64,000 bases of DNA from Sphingopyxis italica (GCF_011926545.1 NZ_JAATIT010000003.1:599071-663070), one strand, 5' to 3'; shown: positions 44,522 to 52,517, counted from the stretch's first letter. Notes: generated from the letters alone by a model not told the origin. Numbers and translations are program-made.

Positions 44522-45910
44522 TCAATAGGCGTTGCGATGGATCAGTACCTGCGCGGTGCGGACGAGGATCGAAACGTCGCGCAGCAATGACCAGCCATGC
44601 TGATATTCAAGGTCGGCGCCCAGCCGGTTGACGATGTCGCGCTTCGTGTTGGTCGCGCCGCGAAAGCCGCGAATCTGCGCGAGTCCGGTGATGCCGGGCT
44701 TGAGCGCATGGCGATGCCAATATTGCCGGTCGACGCGCCAGAATAATTCATTCCCGGCGGTCGAACCCAGCGCGTGCGGGCGCGGCCCGACCAGGCTCAT
44801 CTCGCCCGACAGCACATTGATCAGCTGCGGCAGCTCGTCGATGCTCGTCGCACGGATGAATTTGCCGATGCGCGTGATCCGGTCGTCGTCGCGGCTCGCC
44901 GAGCGCGCACCGTTGGCATCGGTCACCTCGACGCGCATGCTGCGGAATTTGAGGATCCGGAAAATGCGGTTGCCGCGCCCCATCCGATCCTGCCGGAAAA
45001 AGACGGGTCCCCGCGAATCGAGCTTGATCGCGATCGCCACCAGCGCCAGCAGCGGCGCCAGCGCGATCAGCGCCGGGATCGTCACCGCAAGGTCGAGCGC
45101 GCGCTTCTTGACCCGGTTGGCGCGGTTGAGCGGGCCCCACGACACCACCAGCGTCGTCACCCCGCCCGCTTGCCGCGTCGTCAGCGGCCCCAGTTCGGCG
45201 ATCTCGGGCATCACGATCTCACCCAGGATGTTCACGCCCTTCAGCGCGCGGGCCCACTCGACCTTTCGTTCGGGGGCGCAGGCGATCGTCACCCGGTCAT
45301 AATCCTGCAGCACCGTGCCGAGCCGGTCGAGCATATAGGGATCGTCGAGATCGGTGCGGAGTCCTGACGCGCGCGCGTCGATGACGTCGCGCTTCAGATA
45401 GGCCGGCGGCAGGTTCGCGCCATCGACGATCACCAGCTCGGCGGTCATCTCGCCGAAAGCGCGGCGCACGATGCGGCAAATCAGGAGGCGCTGGGCGACG
45501 AGCAATGTCACCGCGGTCACCATGCCCATGCCGAGCGCGAGGCGCGGCACCTGTCCCGTCACCCGCAGTGAGAAGGCGGCGAGCAGGAAGATGAGCAAGG
45601 TCGTCGCGAACGAGATCAGCGTCTGGCGGCAGCTCTTGAGCGGCCTGGTCAGGCAGCGCGGGTTATACGCCTGATTCTGAAAGGCGATCGCCGCGTGAAC
45701 GAGCAGCGCGCCGACCATCGCCGTCCACAATCCGTCCGATATGCTTCGCGGCGCTTCGATTATCAGCGTGACGACGAAACCCGCCATCAGCGCCACCGCA
45801 TCGAGCGCCATCAGCGCGAGGCAGAGCCATATCTTGGCGTCGCGGCGCGCCACTTTCGCGAGCGGCGTTCGGATGGGCGCGCCGTGGAGCGCCAGGTCGA
45901 TCTTGGTCAT
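44522..45910 (-). CDS. Priming polyprenyl-phosphate sugar-1-phosphate transferase
   Basis: The protein has 462 residues. Four N-terminal transmembrane helices and a cytosolic CoA-binding-like region precede the bacterial sugar transferase domain: KKRALDLAVTIPALIALAPL, GPVFFRQDRMGRGNRIFRIL, KFRSMRV, ATSIDELPQLINVLSGEMSL, VGPRPHA and KPGITGLAQIRGFRG. It starts repeat-unit assembly by moving glucose- or galactose-1-phosphate to undecaprenyl phosphate (WbaP/SpsB/GumD type). GGGAG lies upstream of the ATG. It closes the exopolysaccharide locus. Confidence 0.93.
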   Translation of the reverse strand: MTKIDLALHGAPIRTPLAKVARRDAKIWLCLALMALDAVALMAGFVVTLIIEAPRSISDGLWTAMVGALLVHAAIAFQNQAYNPRCLTRPLKSCRQTLISFATTLLIFLLAAFSLRVTGQVPRLALGMGMVTAVTLLVAQRLLICRIVRRAFGEMTAELVIVDGANLPPAYLKRDVIDARASGLRTDLDDPYMLDRLGTVLQDYDRVTIACAPERKVEWARALKGVNILGEIVMPEIAELGPLTTRQAGGVTTLVVSWGPLNRANRVKKRALDLAVTIPALIALAPLLALVAIAIKLDSRGPVFFRQDRMGRGNRIFRILKFRSMRVEVTDANGARSASRDDDRITRIGKFIRATSIDELPQLINVLSGEMSLVGPRPHALGSTAGNELFWRVDRQYWHRHALKPGITGLAQIRGFRGATNTKRDIVNRLGADLEYQHGWSLLRDVSILVRTAQVLIHRNAY

Positions 45911-46044
45911 GGGATGGGGGACTCCCTGGGTTCACGCAATCTTGTTGCGATGCAACATGTCCGGGGAAGCCGGAAATACAAGCCGCCAGCGCGGGCTTGT
46001 GCCGGATACAGGATGATCGGAGAGGAGGAGGAGCGGCGGGGGGT

Positions 46045-46665
46045 TCAGCTTCCCGCCGCGAGTTCGACTCGCGCCTGCCGGAACACTTCGAGGCTGCCCC
46101 AGATCGCGAGCCCGGCCATGATCGCCGCGACCGCGAGGTCGGGCCAGCTGCGTCCGGTGCCGAACACGCCGAGCGCCGCGCCCATCACGGCGATGTTGCC
46201 GATCGCATCGTTGCGCGAGCAGATCCAGACCGAGCGCATGTTGGCGTCGCCAGTCCGGTATCGATAGAGCATCAGCGCGACCGCGACATTGGCGGCGAGC
46301 GCCAACGCGCCGATCGCCCCCATCGTCTCGGCACGCGGCGCCGACCCGGCGACGAAGCCCCAGACCGCCGATCCGAACACCCAAAGCCCGAAGGCGAGCA
46401 TCGTTGCCGCCTTCAGCAAGGCGGCGCGCGCGCGCCACGCGAGCGCCATGCCCGCGACGCCCAGGCTGATCGCATAATTGGCGCTATCGCCCAGAAAATC
46501 GAGCGCGTCGGCCTGCAGCGCGCGCGAATCCGCCGCGACGCCCGCGACGATCTCGACGCCGAACATGACGGCGTTGATCAGCAACGCAAACCACAGCACC
46601 CGCCGCCACTTGGGGTCGTTCAGCGCGGTCTTGCCGCTTTTGCCGGCACAGCATTGATCGGCCAT
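46045..46665 (-). CDS. Cation diffusion facilitator-type heavy-metal exporter
   Basis: A 206-residue protein with six transmembrane helices and no C-terminal cytosolic domain, so a short CDF. MADQCCAGKSGK at the N-terminus offers paired cysteines. LINAVMFGVEIVAGVAADS and ADALDFLGDSANYAISLG hold the CDF metal-site aspartates, and CSRNDAIGNIAVMGAA is the second site (normally S/H-x-x-x-D). It exports a divalent metal such as Zn, Cd or Co. AGGAGA precedes the start. It is expressed from a MerR-type promoter at 46701-46731. Confidence 0.88.
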   Translation of the reverse strand: MADQCCAGKSGKTALNDPKWRRVLWFALLINAVMFGVEIVAGVAADSRALQADALDFLGDSANYAISLGVAGMALAWRARAALLKAATMLAFGLWVFGSAVWGFVAGSAPRAETMGAIGALALAANVAVALMLYRYRTGDANMRSVWICSRNDAIGNIAVMGAALGVFGTGRSWPDLAVAAIMAGLAIWGSLEVFRQARVELAAGS

Positions 46666-46700
46666 CGCCGAAATCTCCTATCATCTTCGAGTCGGCATCC

Positions 46701-46731
46701 TATATGCACCCTGTAGCAACTACAGGGTCAA
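46701..46731 (-). promoter_or_regulatory. MerR-type promoter/operator for the metal exporter
   Basis: On the minus strand TTGACC (-35, complement of 46726-46731) and CATATA (-10, complement of 46701-46706) are separated by 19 bases, the long spacer diagnostic of MerR-activated promoters. The spacer contains the dyad ACCCTGTAG-CAA-CTACAGGGT (46708-46728), 9 bp perfect. The MerR protein encoded divergently at 46735 should bind here, twist the DNA on metal binding and activate the exporter gene. Confidence 0.92.
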
Positions 46732-46734
46732 GCG

Positions 46735-47145
46735 ATGAAGATCGGCGAGCTGTCGCGTGTCACCGGCACGAATATCGAAACCATCCGCTATTATGAGCGC
46801 ATCGGTCTGCTCCCCGCGCCCGATCGCACCGCGGCCAATTATCGCAGCTATGGCGACGCGCACCGGTCGCGGCTGAGCTTCGTGCGCCATTCGCGCGAGC
46901 TGGGTTTCACGATCGAGGAGATCCGCTCGCTGCTCGACCTGTCCGACGATCCGGCGCGCGATTGCGGCGAGGCCGACCGGATCGCGACCGCGCATCTGGA
47001 GCAGGTCGAGGCGAAGATCGCGCAGCTGGGTTTGCTACGCGACGAACTGACGCGGATCGTCGGGCGCTGCCGCGGTGGGGTCGCCGCCGATTGCCGGGTC
47101 ATCGAGGCGCTCGGCGACCACAGCCGCTGCGGAAGCCAGCACTGA
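46735..47145 (+). CDS. MerR-family metal-responsive regulator (CadR/PbrR-like)
   Basis: The product is 136 residues. The winged HTH reads MKIGELSRVTGTNIETIRYYERIGLLPAP, and a dimerisation helix follows (TAHLEQVEAKIAQLGLLRDEL). Metal-sensing cysteines are visible at 77 (RDCGEAD), 112 and 120 (GRCRGGVAADCRVIEAL) with C-terminal Cys132, the arrangement of CadR/PbrR/ZntR regulators. It is divergent from the CDF exporter and shares the MerR operator immediately upstream of its own ATG, so it probably also represses itself. Confidence 0.94.
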   Translation: MKIGELSRVTGTNIETIRYYERIGLLPAPDRTAANYRSYGDAHRSRLSFVRHSRELGFTIEEIRSLLDLSDDPARDCGEADRIATAHLEQVEAKIAQLGLLRDELTRIVGRCRGGVAADCRVIEALGDHSRCGSQH

Positions 47146-47293
47146 CGCCGCGGATCGCCGCTCGCGCTTTCCCACTCCATTCGTCGAACAAACCGGAACT
47201 TGCGCGGGTCGCACGCGTCAGTCGGACAGGTTGGGGGCGTCGTCCCCCGGCGCCTGCCAACCACTCCCCACCAGCGAAACGAGGAGATGGAAA

Positions 47294-48151
47294 ATGGAAA
47301 GGCAGACGAACAGAGACCGCGGCGACCGCGACGAAAACAGCGATCGCGATACGCAGTCGGGCCCGCTTCATAATTGGGAATCGAACCGCGACGACGACGG
47401 CGGTTACGCCTATGGCGGCTATCCCGAGGCCGGCTTCGGGCCGCGCGAGACGCGGCGCTATGGCGACCATGGCCGCAGCGGACGCGAGCGCACCGAGCGC
47501 GGTCATTACAGCGCCGAACGCCCGCGCGATTATGCCGGAAACGACTGGAATCGCACCTATGGCGCACGGCGCTATTGGGACGACGAGCAAAGATATGGCG
47601 AGCGCGACGAGCGCGACGAAAAGGATCGCTATCGCAGCTCACGCGATCGGGAGTCGCGCGACCGCGAAGATCGCCAGTCGGCCTGGACCTATATGGGCTA
47701 TGCCGACCCCTATGGCTGGCCGACCTATATCCCTTATGGTGCCGCCGATTTCGGCCGATCGACCTATGATCGCGCCGGCTATTCGCCGCGCGGGCGTCAC
47801 GATCGCGGCTTTTTCGAGCGCGCGGGCGACGAAGTCCTGTCATGGTTCGGCGACGAGGATGCACAGCGCCGCCGCGAGCGCGACCATCGCGGGCGCGGCC
47901 CGGCCGACTATGTCCGCTCGGACGACCGCATTCGCGAGGATGTGAACGACCGGCTGACCGAGGATTATTGGCTCGACGCCTCGCACATCGGCGTCACCGT
48001 GTCGGGGGGCGAAGTCACCCTCGACGGCGCCGTCGACGGCAAGCGCGCCAAACGCCACGCCGAGGACATCGCCGACGACGTGACGGGCGTGAAGCATGTG
48101 CAGAATAATTTGCGCGTCGACAGCACGTCCTTCGCGCCGCAGGGTAGCTAG
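47294..48151 (+). CDS. BON-domain protein with charged low-complexity N-terminal region
   Basis: The protein has 285 residues. Residues 1-200 are extremely rich in Arg, Asp, Glu, Tyr and Gly (DRGDRDENSDRD, ERDERDEKDRYRSSRDRESR) and look disordered. SWFGDEDAQRRRERDHRGRG leads into a single BON domain (about 210-278: YVRSDDRIREDVNDRLTED, VTVSGGEVTLDGAVD, GVKHVQNNLRV). No signal peptide or transmembrane segment is visible, unlike periplasmic OsmY. GAGGAG lies 7 bases before ATG 47294; the longer frame upstream overlaps the MerR gene end and is rejected. Stress-linked in related genomes, but function here is unproven. Confidence 0.88.
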   Translation: MERQTNRDRGDRDENSDRDTQSGPLHNWESNRDDDGGYAYGGYPEAGFGPRETRRYGDHGRSGRERTERGHYSAERPRDYAGNDWNRTYGARRYWDDEQRYGERDERDEKDRYRSSRDRESRDREDRQSAWTYMGYADPYGWPTYIPYGAADFGRSTYDRAGYSPRGRHDRGFFERAGDEVLSWFGDEDAQRRRERDHRGRGPADYVRSDDRIREDVNDRLTEDYWLDASHIGVTVSGGEVTLDGAVDGKRAKRHAEDIADDVTGVKHVQNNLRVDSTSFAPQGS

Positions 48152-48172
48152 CTCGCCCGCATGGCGAAGAGA

Positions 48173-48197
48173 GGGAGCGGTTCGCCGCTCCCTTTTT
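48173..48197 (+). terminator. Rho-independent terminator of the BON-protein gene
   Basis: GGGAGCGG (48173-48180), a TTCG tetraloop, CCGCTCCC (48185-48192) and five T (48193-48197). The stem could also stop transcription coming from ssrA on the other strand, where it is followed by TCTCTT. Confidence 0.93.
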
Positions 48198-48223
48198 CTG
48201 CCCGCAATGAAGGAAAGGTGGGA

Positions 48224-48572
48224 CGATTCTGTTGCCCGGCTCGTCCCCAGCCGCTGGTATCCGATTCTGTTGCCCGGTTCGGTCCGAACCGCGTTCTATT
48301 TGAATAACCTTAGGCCGTGAGGCTTATCGGTTACGCAGCCAGAGCGAGTGCTTCGTTATCGTTAGCACTTATCGTTTTGAGCCTTGAACGGGTTACTCAG
48401 CCCGGAAGAAAATATCGCCTTTGAACACACGTCGATCCTGGTTCGGCCCCGTCAGAAGCCCGCGCGCCCATCAAGAAACGCGGGTTTGTGGTGGAGCCGC
48501 CGGGTACTGCCCCCGGGTCCGCTGTGTCTATTCCACGACACCATTTATCCTCATAGCCGGCCGAAACCGGCA
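48224..48572 (-). ncRNA. ssrA: Transfer-messenger RNA (tmRNA), two-piece permuted alphaproteobacterial form
   Basis: Read on the minus strand. The acceptor piece comes first and ends GGCGGCTCCACCA with the CCA encoded (complement of 48489-48491). After an intervening loop the coding piece begins GGGGCCG at 48450. GGGGCCG and CGGCTCC pair into a 7-bp acceptor stem with the G-U wobble at position 3 used by alanyl-tRNA synthetase. The tag reading frame, 48366 to 48331, encodes ANDNEALALAA and a TAA stop. The 3' part carries the motif CCGGGCAACAGAATCG twice (48262-48277, 48224-48239). The RNA is cut into two pieces and rescues stalled ribosomes with SmpB. The outer ends are estimates. Confidence 0.93.
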
Positions 48573-48587
48573 TCACCGATATAGGGA

Positions 48588-48618
48588 GCCCGCCCGCTTT
48601 TGGGAAGAGCGGGCGGGC
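48588..48618 (-). terminator. Hairpin between mscL and ssrA
   Basis: GCCCGCCCGCT (48588-48598) and AGCGGGCGGGC (48608-48618) form an 11-bp stem with a 9-base loop, just beyond the mscL stop. No long T-run follows on the minus strand (TCCCTATAT), so it is a weak terminator or a processing/stability hairpin. The CTATAT after it could serve as the -10 of ssrA. Confidence 0.55.
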
Positions 48619-48638
48619 GTTTCGTCGCGGATCGCGAA

Positions 48639-49055
48639 CTACTTCCTCTTCAGCTCGTCGCGGATTTCCGTGAGCAGGTCGACTTCGCTCGGCCCCGCCG
48701 GCGCGTCGGGGCCTTTGCGGATGACGCGGTTCACCATCTTCACCAGCAGGAAGATGATCCAGGCGAGGATCAGAAAATTGATCACGGCGGTGATGAAGGC
48801 GCCATAGCCGATCATCGCCACACCGGCCTTTTTGAGCGCCGCATAGTCGGTCGCCGCGATGCCGTCGGGCACGCCGCCGAGCAGGATGAACTGGCTCGAG
48901 AAATCGACTCCGCCGAAAATCCAGCCGACCAGCGGCATGATCAGATCCTCGGTCAGCGAACCGGTGATCGTCGCGAACGCGCCGCCGATGATGACACCGA
49001 CCGCGAGGTCGATGACATTGCCGCGGGCGATAAATTCCCTGAATTCATTCAGCAT
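48639..49055 (-). CDS. mscL: Large-conductance mechanosensitive channel MscL
   Basis: The product is 138 residues, the usual MscL length. The N-terminal helix and TM1 read [34 protein letters not shown] with the pore-lining glycines and alanines; [18 protein letters not shown] follows, TM2 is [20 protein letters not shown], and the cytoplasmic bundle ends [16 protein letters not shown]. It opens on membrane tension to release solutes in hypo-osmotic shock. Monocistronic; upstream of ssrA. Confidence 0.97.
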   Translation of the reverse strand: MLNEFREFIARGNVIDLAVGVIIGGAFATITGSLTEDLIMPLVGWIFGGVDFSSQFILLGGVPDGIAATDYAALKKAGVAMIGYGAFITAVINFLILAWIIFLLVKMVNRVIRKGPDAPAGPSEVDLLTEIRDELKRK

Positions 49056-49177
49056 CTTGTCTTACCCCGGATTGTTGAGTTTCGGCATCGAAACTGCCGC
49101 GACGATTGCACAAAGGCAAGCGCCATCCTATTATGTGTATTGTTGCGGCAAAACGCCGCCGGAGGGAGTTTTTGACC

Positions 49178-49774
49178 ATGACCTATCGTTCCGCTCGCTG
49201 GTTGATCCTGCCTGTCGCCGCGATGAGCCTGTCCGCCTGCGGTATCAACAGCGTCCCGACCAAGGAAGAGGCCGCGAAAGCGAAGTGGGCGAATGTCGAA
49301 GCCGCCTATCAGCGGCGCGCCGACCTGATCCCCAATCTCGTCGAAACCGCGAAGGGCGCCGCCAATATCGAGCAATCGACGCTCGAAGGCGTGATTCAGG
49401 CGCGCGCATCGGCGACGCAGGTGAAACTCGGCACCGACGATCTGAACGACCCCGCGAAGGTGCAGGCGTTCCAGCAGGCGCAAGGCAATGTGTCGGGCGC
49501 GCTCGGCCGCCTGCTCGTCACCGTCGAAGCCTATCCCGATCTCAAGAGCCAGGCGCGCTTCGCCGACCTGATGACCCAGCTCGAGGGCACCGAAAACCGC
49601 ATCAACGTGTCGGTGCAGGACTATAACGCCGCGGTGCAGGATTATAATACGACGATCCGCACCTTCCCCGACATCATCGGCGCCAAGATCGTCCATGGCG
49701 CGGAGGCGATGACGCCGTACCGCGCGGTGACCCCCAACGCCAATCAGGCGCCGAAGGTCGATTTCGGGTCATAA
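49178..49774 (+). CDS. lemA: LemA-family lipoprotein
   Basis: A 198-residue protein. The signal SARWLILPVAAMSLSAC has a lipobox at Cys21, so it is probably lipid-anchored rather than the usual N-terminal membrane helix. The LemA core follows: KWANVEAAYQRRADLIPNLVE, VIQARASATQVKL, FQQAQGNVSGALGRLLVTVEAYPDLKS and IRTFPDIIGAKI. LemA proteins are elongated coiled bundles that often accompany TPM-domain proteins and membrane proteases, as here. ATG 49178 is preceded by GGAGGGAG. The next gene begins 1 base after the stop. Confidence 0.92.
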   Translation: MTYRSARWLILPVAAMSLSACGINSVPTKEEAAKAKWANVEAAYQRRADLIPNLVETAKGAANIEQSTLEGVIQARASATQVKLGTDDLNDPAKVQAFQQAQGNVSGALGRLLVTVEAYPDLKSQARFADLMTQLEGTENRINVSVQDYNAAVQDYNTTIRTFPDIIGAKIVHGAEAMTPYRAVTPNANQAPKVDFGS

Positions 49775-49775
49775 G

Positions 49776-50300
49776 GTGGGCCGCGTCGCTCTTGTCGCTC
49801 CGCTCGCGATCCTGCTGGGCGCGGGCGGATGCAAAGCGGCGTCGGAGCCAGCTATCGCAAGGGAAACGGTTGCCTGCGACGGCATCCCCCAAATGACCCT
49901 CGCTGGCCGGGTGACAGATGCAGCAGATGTCCTGACCACCGAAGAGGAAGCCCGCTTGTCCGAGCGCTTGGCCCGATACGAAGAGCGCACGCAGCACCAG
50001 ATGATCGTCGCGACGACATCGAGTCTTCACGGCGCTCGCGTCGACAATTTCGCTACGTGCCTCGGAAACCGATGGCGTATCGGGCGAGAAGATCATGACG
50101 ATGGACTGGTCGTTCTCATCGCGCCACAGGATCGCCGGGTGGCCATTTCGACGGGCCTCGGAATGGAGAAACTATTCCCCGACGACAAGGCGTTGGACGC
50201 GGTGAAAAACATGACAACATATTTCAAACGCGCCGATTATGCCGACGGCGTCTCGGCCGGCGTAGAAGCTATCGCCGCACAAACGGGAGACCCGCAGTGA
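49776..50300 (+). CDS. TPM-domain lipoprotein
   Basis: The product is 174 residues. The lipoprotein signal VALVAPLAILLGAGGC (Cys19) leads to a TPM domain: GRVTDAADVLTTEEEARLSERLARYEE, QMIVATTSSLHG, DHDDGLVVLIAPQDRRVAISTGLGMEKLF. There is no C-terminal membrane helix or Gly-rich tail, unlike the next gene. The start is GTG 49776, one base after the lemA stop, with a 4-base overlap with the following TPM gene. Codon use here is slightly less GC-biased than in the neighbours. Role in the LemA/TPM cluster is unknown. Confidence 0.82.
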   Translation: MGRVALVAPLAILLGAGGCKAASEPAIARETVACDGIPQMTLAGRVTDAADVLTTEEEARLSERLARYEERTQHQMIVATTSSLHGARVDNFATCLGNRWRIGREDHDDGLVVLIAPQDRRVAISTGLGMEKLFPDDKALDAVKNMTTYFKRADYADGVSAGVEAIAAQTGDPQ

Positions 50301-51115
50301 AGTTGATCCTGCTCGGCTGGGCGCTGGGCTTCTCGCTGGTCGCCGCGCCCGTCGCCGCGCAGACCTTCCCGAAGCTTGCAGGGAACCCCGTCGTCGATCA
50401 GGCCGACATCATCCCGGCGGCCGAGGAAGCCGCGCTCAATACGCAGCTCCTCGAACTCCAGCAACGAACGGGACACCAGCTCGTCGTGGCGACGGTCGGC
50501 GACCTCGAGGGCCATGACGTTTCGGACTATGGCTACCGGCTCGGCCGCGAGTGGCAGATCGGCGACAAGGAGAAGGACGACGGGGTCGTTTTCCTGATCG
50601 CGCCGAACGAGCGGCGGATGAACATCTCGGTCGGCTACGGGCTCGAACCGATCCTGACCGACGCCTTGTCGGGACGAATCATCCGCGACGTCGTCACCCC
50701 CAAGTTCAAGGCGGGCGACATGCCCGGCGGCATCCAGGACGGCGTGGGCGCGATCGCCGAACAGATCCAGCTGACCCCCGAAGAGGCCGCGGCGCGCGCC
50801 GCCGCCGCCGCCAAGGCCGAACGCGAGCGCGCCGACGACGGCAATTTCGGCGGGCTGTTCTTCATCGGTTTCATCATCCTGATCTTCTTCATCATCCCTT
50901 GGCTGTCGAGCCGTTCGCGGCGCGGGCGGAAGCGGCGCAGGGGAGGCCCGTGGGGCGCCGCGCCGATCATCATCTGGGGCGGCGGCGACGACGATCATTG
51001 GGGCGGTGGCGGCGGTTCGTCATGGGGCGGCGGCGGCTTCGGGGGCGGCGGCTTCGGCGGTTTCTCGGGCGGCGGCGGCTCGTTCGGGGGCGGCGGCGCC
51101 TCGGGCGGCTGGTAA
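50297..51115 (+). CDS. TPM-domain membrane protein with Gly-rich tail (YgcG-like)
   Basis: The protein has 272 residues. Signal peptide MKLILLGWALGFSLVAAPVAAQ; TPM domain (PVVDQADIIPAAEEAALNTQL, QLVVATVGDLEGHDVSDYGY, DDGVVFLIAPNERRMNISVG, then GIQDGVGAIAEQI); one transmembrane helix (LFFIGFIILIFFIIPWL, about 194-210); an Arg-rich stop-transfer; and a Gly/Ser/Trp-rich tail ending GGGASGGW. This plan is standard for YgcG-type proteins that accompany LemA. It overlaps the upstream TPM gene by 4 bases. Confidence 0.93.
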   Translation: MKLILLGWALGFSLVAAPVAAQTFPKLAGNPVVDQADIIPAAEEAALNTQLLELQQRTGHQLVVATVGDLEGHDVSDYGYRLGREWQIGDKEKDDGVVFLIAPNERRMNISVGYGLEPILTDALSGRIIRDVVTPKFKAGDMPGGIQDGVGAIAEQIQLTPEEAAARAAAAAKAERERADDGNFGGLFFIGFIILIFFIIPWLSSRSRRGRKRRRGGPWGAAPIIIWGGGDDDHWGGGGGSSWGGGGFGGGGFGGFSGGGGSFGGGGASGGW

Positions 51116-51127
51116 GGGAGCGGGACC

Positions 51128-51808
51128 ATGAAAGTCAGCCATGTCAGCGAAGCCGATCACGACATCGTCACCGCCGCGGTCGCCGCGGCCGAGGCGCCGA
51201 CGAGCGGCGAAATCGTCACCGTCGTTGCCGGAAAATCCAATGACTATGACGATGTCGCGCTCGTCTGGGCGAGCATCATCGCCTTCCTCGCCATGTCGAT
51301 CGTCGCGCTCTTCCCCGAATTCTACCGCGGCCTGTACGACCGGCTGACCGGCGGCTGGGGGCATGAACTGACCGCCAATCAGTGGCTCGGCATGGTGATC
51401 GCATTCGGGGTGCTCAAGTGGATCGGCGTGTGGCTGATCCTGCTGTGGCGCCCGCTGCGCATGGCGCTGACCCCGCGCAGCATCAAGGCGACACGCGTCC
51501 GCGCCCGCGCGATCGACCTGTTCAAGGTCGGCACCGAGGGCAAGACCACCGGCCGCACCGGCGTTCTCCTCTATCTCAGCCTGAAAGAGCATCGCGCCGA
51601 CATCGTCGCCGACGAGGCGATCGCCGCAAAGGTGACGCCCGATGTGTGGGGCGATGCGATGGCGGCGCTGATCGATCACGTGCGCGCGGGCAAGCCGGGT
51701 GAAGGCATGGCCGAGGCGGTGCGCCAGATGGGCATCGTGCTCGCCGAGCATTTCCCGCGCGGCAGCGAAAATCCGAACGAATTGCCGGACCGGCTGATCG
51801 AGCTTTAA
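51128..51808 (+). CDS. TPM-domain membrane protein, third member of the cluster
   Basis: The product is 226 residues. The order is changed relative to the other two: the TPM domain is split by two or three transmembrane helices (VALVWASIIAFLAMSIVALF, QWLGMVIAFGVLKWIGVWLILLW). The N-terminal TPM strands are HDIVTAAVAAAEAPTSGEIV, and the later part is GRTGVLLYLSLKEHRADIVADEAIAAKV, AALIDHVRAGKPGEGMAEAVRQMG. It starts 12 bases after the YgcG-like gene. The inserted helices make it a membrane relative of the soluble TPM fold. Confidence 0.88.
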   Translation: MKVSHVSEADHDIVTAAVAAAEAPTSGEIVTVVAGKSNDYDDVALVWASIIAFLAMSIVALFPEFYRGLYDRLTGGWGHELTANQWLGMVIAFGVLKWIGVWLILLWRPLRMALTPRSIKATRVRARAIDLFKVGTEGKTTGRTGVLLYLSLKEHRADIVADEAIAAKVTPDVWGDAMAALIDHVRAGKPGEGMAEAVRQMGIVLAEHFPRGSENPNELPDRLIEL

Positions 51809-51820
51809 AAGGAAAAAACC

Positions 51821-52369
51821 ATGACCCGCCCCGCCCCTGACACTCCCATCGAGACGCGGTGGGAGGGCCGTTTCATCACGGTCAGGCAGCAGGGGACGTG
51901 GGAATATGTCTCGCGCTCGCGCGGCATCCACGCCGCGGTGATTCTCGCGATCGACGAGGACGACGACGGCCGCCATGTCATTCTGGTCGAGCAATATCGC
52001 GTGCCGCTGAAGATCAACTGCCTCGAACTGCCCGCGGGACTGGTCGGCGACGACATGGCGGGCGAAGCGTCCGAGATCGCAGCGGAGCGCGAGCTTGAGG
52101 AGGAAACGGGCTATCGCGCCGCGCGGTGGCGCACGGTGGGCGAATTCTATAGCTCGCCCGGCATGGTCAGCGAGAGCTTCACCCTATTGATTGCGACGGA
52201 CCTGACCAAGGTCAGCGAAGGCGGCGGTGTCGATGGCGAGGACATCATCGTTCACCGCGTTCCGATCGCCGACATCGAGAGCTTCATCGCGACAAAACGC
52301 GCCGAAGGCTGCGGGATCGACGTTCGGGTGGCGATGCTACTTGCAGGCGGTTTGCTCGCCAACCTCTAA
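51821..52369 (+). CDS. NUDIX hydrolase (ADP-ribose/nucleoside-diphosphate-sugar pyrophosphatase-like)
   Basis: A 182-residue NUDIX protein. The box runs from Gly73 (PAGLVGDDMAGEASEIAAER) through ELEEETGYRA (about 91-100), with Glu residues in the REL-EEE-TG core. The preceding VEQYRVPLKINCLELPAGLVG and following FYSSPGMVSESFTLLIA match the ADP-ribose pyrophosphatase branch. AGGAAAAAACC lies before the ATG, 12 bases after the TPM gene. A family 1 repeat and a convergent rhomboid gene follow. Confidence 0.92.
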   Translation: MTRPAPDTPIETRWEGRFITVRQQGTWEYVSRSRGIHAAVILAIDEDDDGRHVILVEQYRVPLKINCLELPAGLVGDDMAGEASEIAAERELEEETGYRAARWRTVGEFYSSPGMVSESFTLLIATDLTKVSEGGGVDGEDIIVHRVPIADIESFIATKRAEGCGIDVRVAMLLAGGLLANL

Positions 52370-52371
52370 CT

Positions 52372-52502
52372 CCGTTCGTGTCGAGCGAAGTCGAGACACC
52401 CATCGGCGTCGAGCAAGGTCGAGGGGCATCTCGACTTCCGGCGCAGCCGGAAGTTCATCCTGAGCGCCTGCCAAGGCAGTCGAAGGGCTCGATGCGAACG
52501 GG
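52372..52502. repeat. Modular hairpin repeat, family 1, copy 3 (extended)
   Basis: The first arm (52372-52400) is the same as in the 15260 copy. Here the second arm is the one split by the inserted module (about 52434-52490), which holds the palindrome CTTCCGGCGCAGCCGGAAG and GCCTGCCAAGGCAG. The end, GGGCTCGATGCGAACGGG, closes the element. It lies between the convergent NUDIX and rhomboid genes. Confidence 0.85.
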
Positions 52503-52517
52503 ATACTCAGGAGCTGG

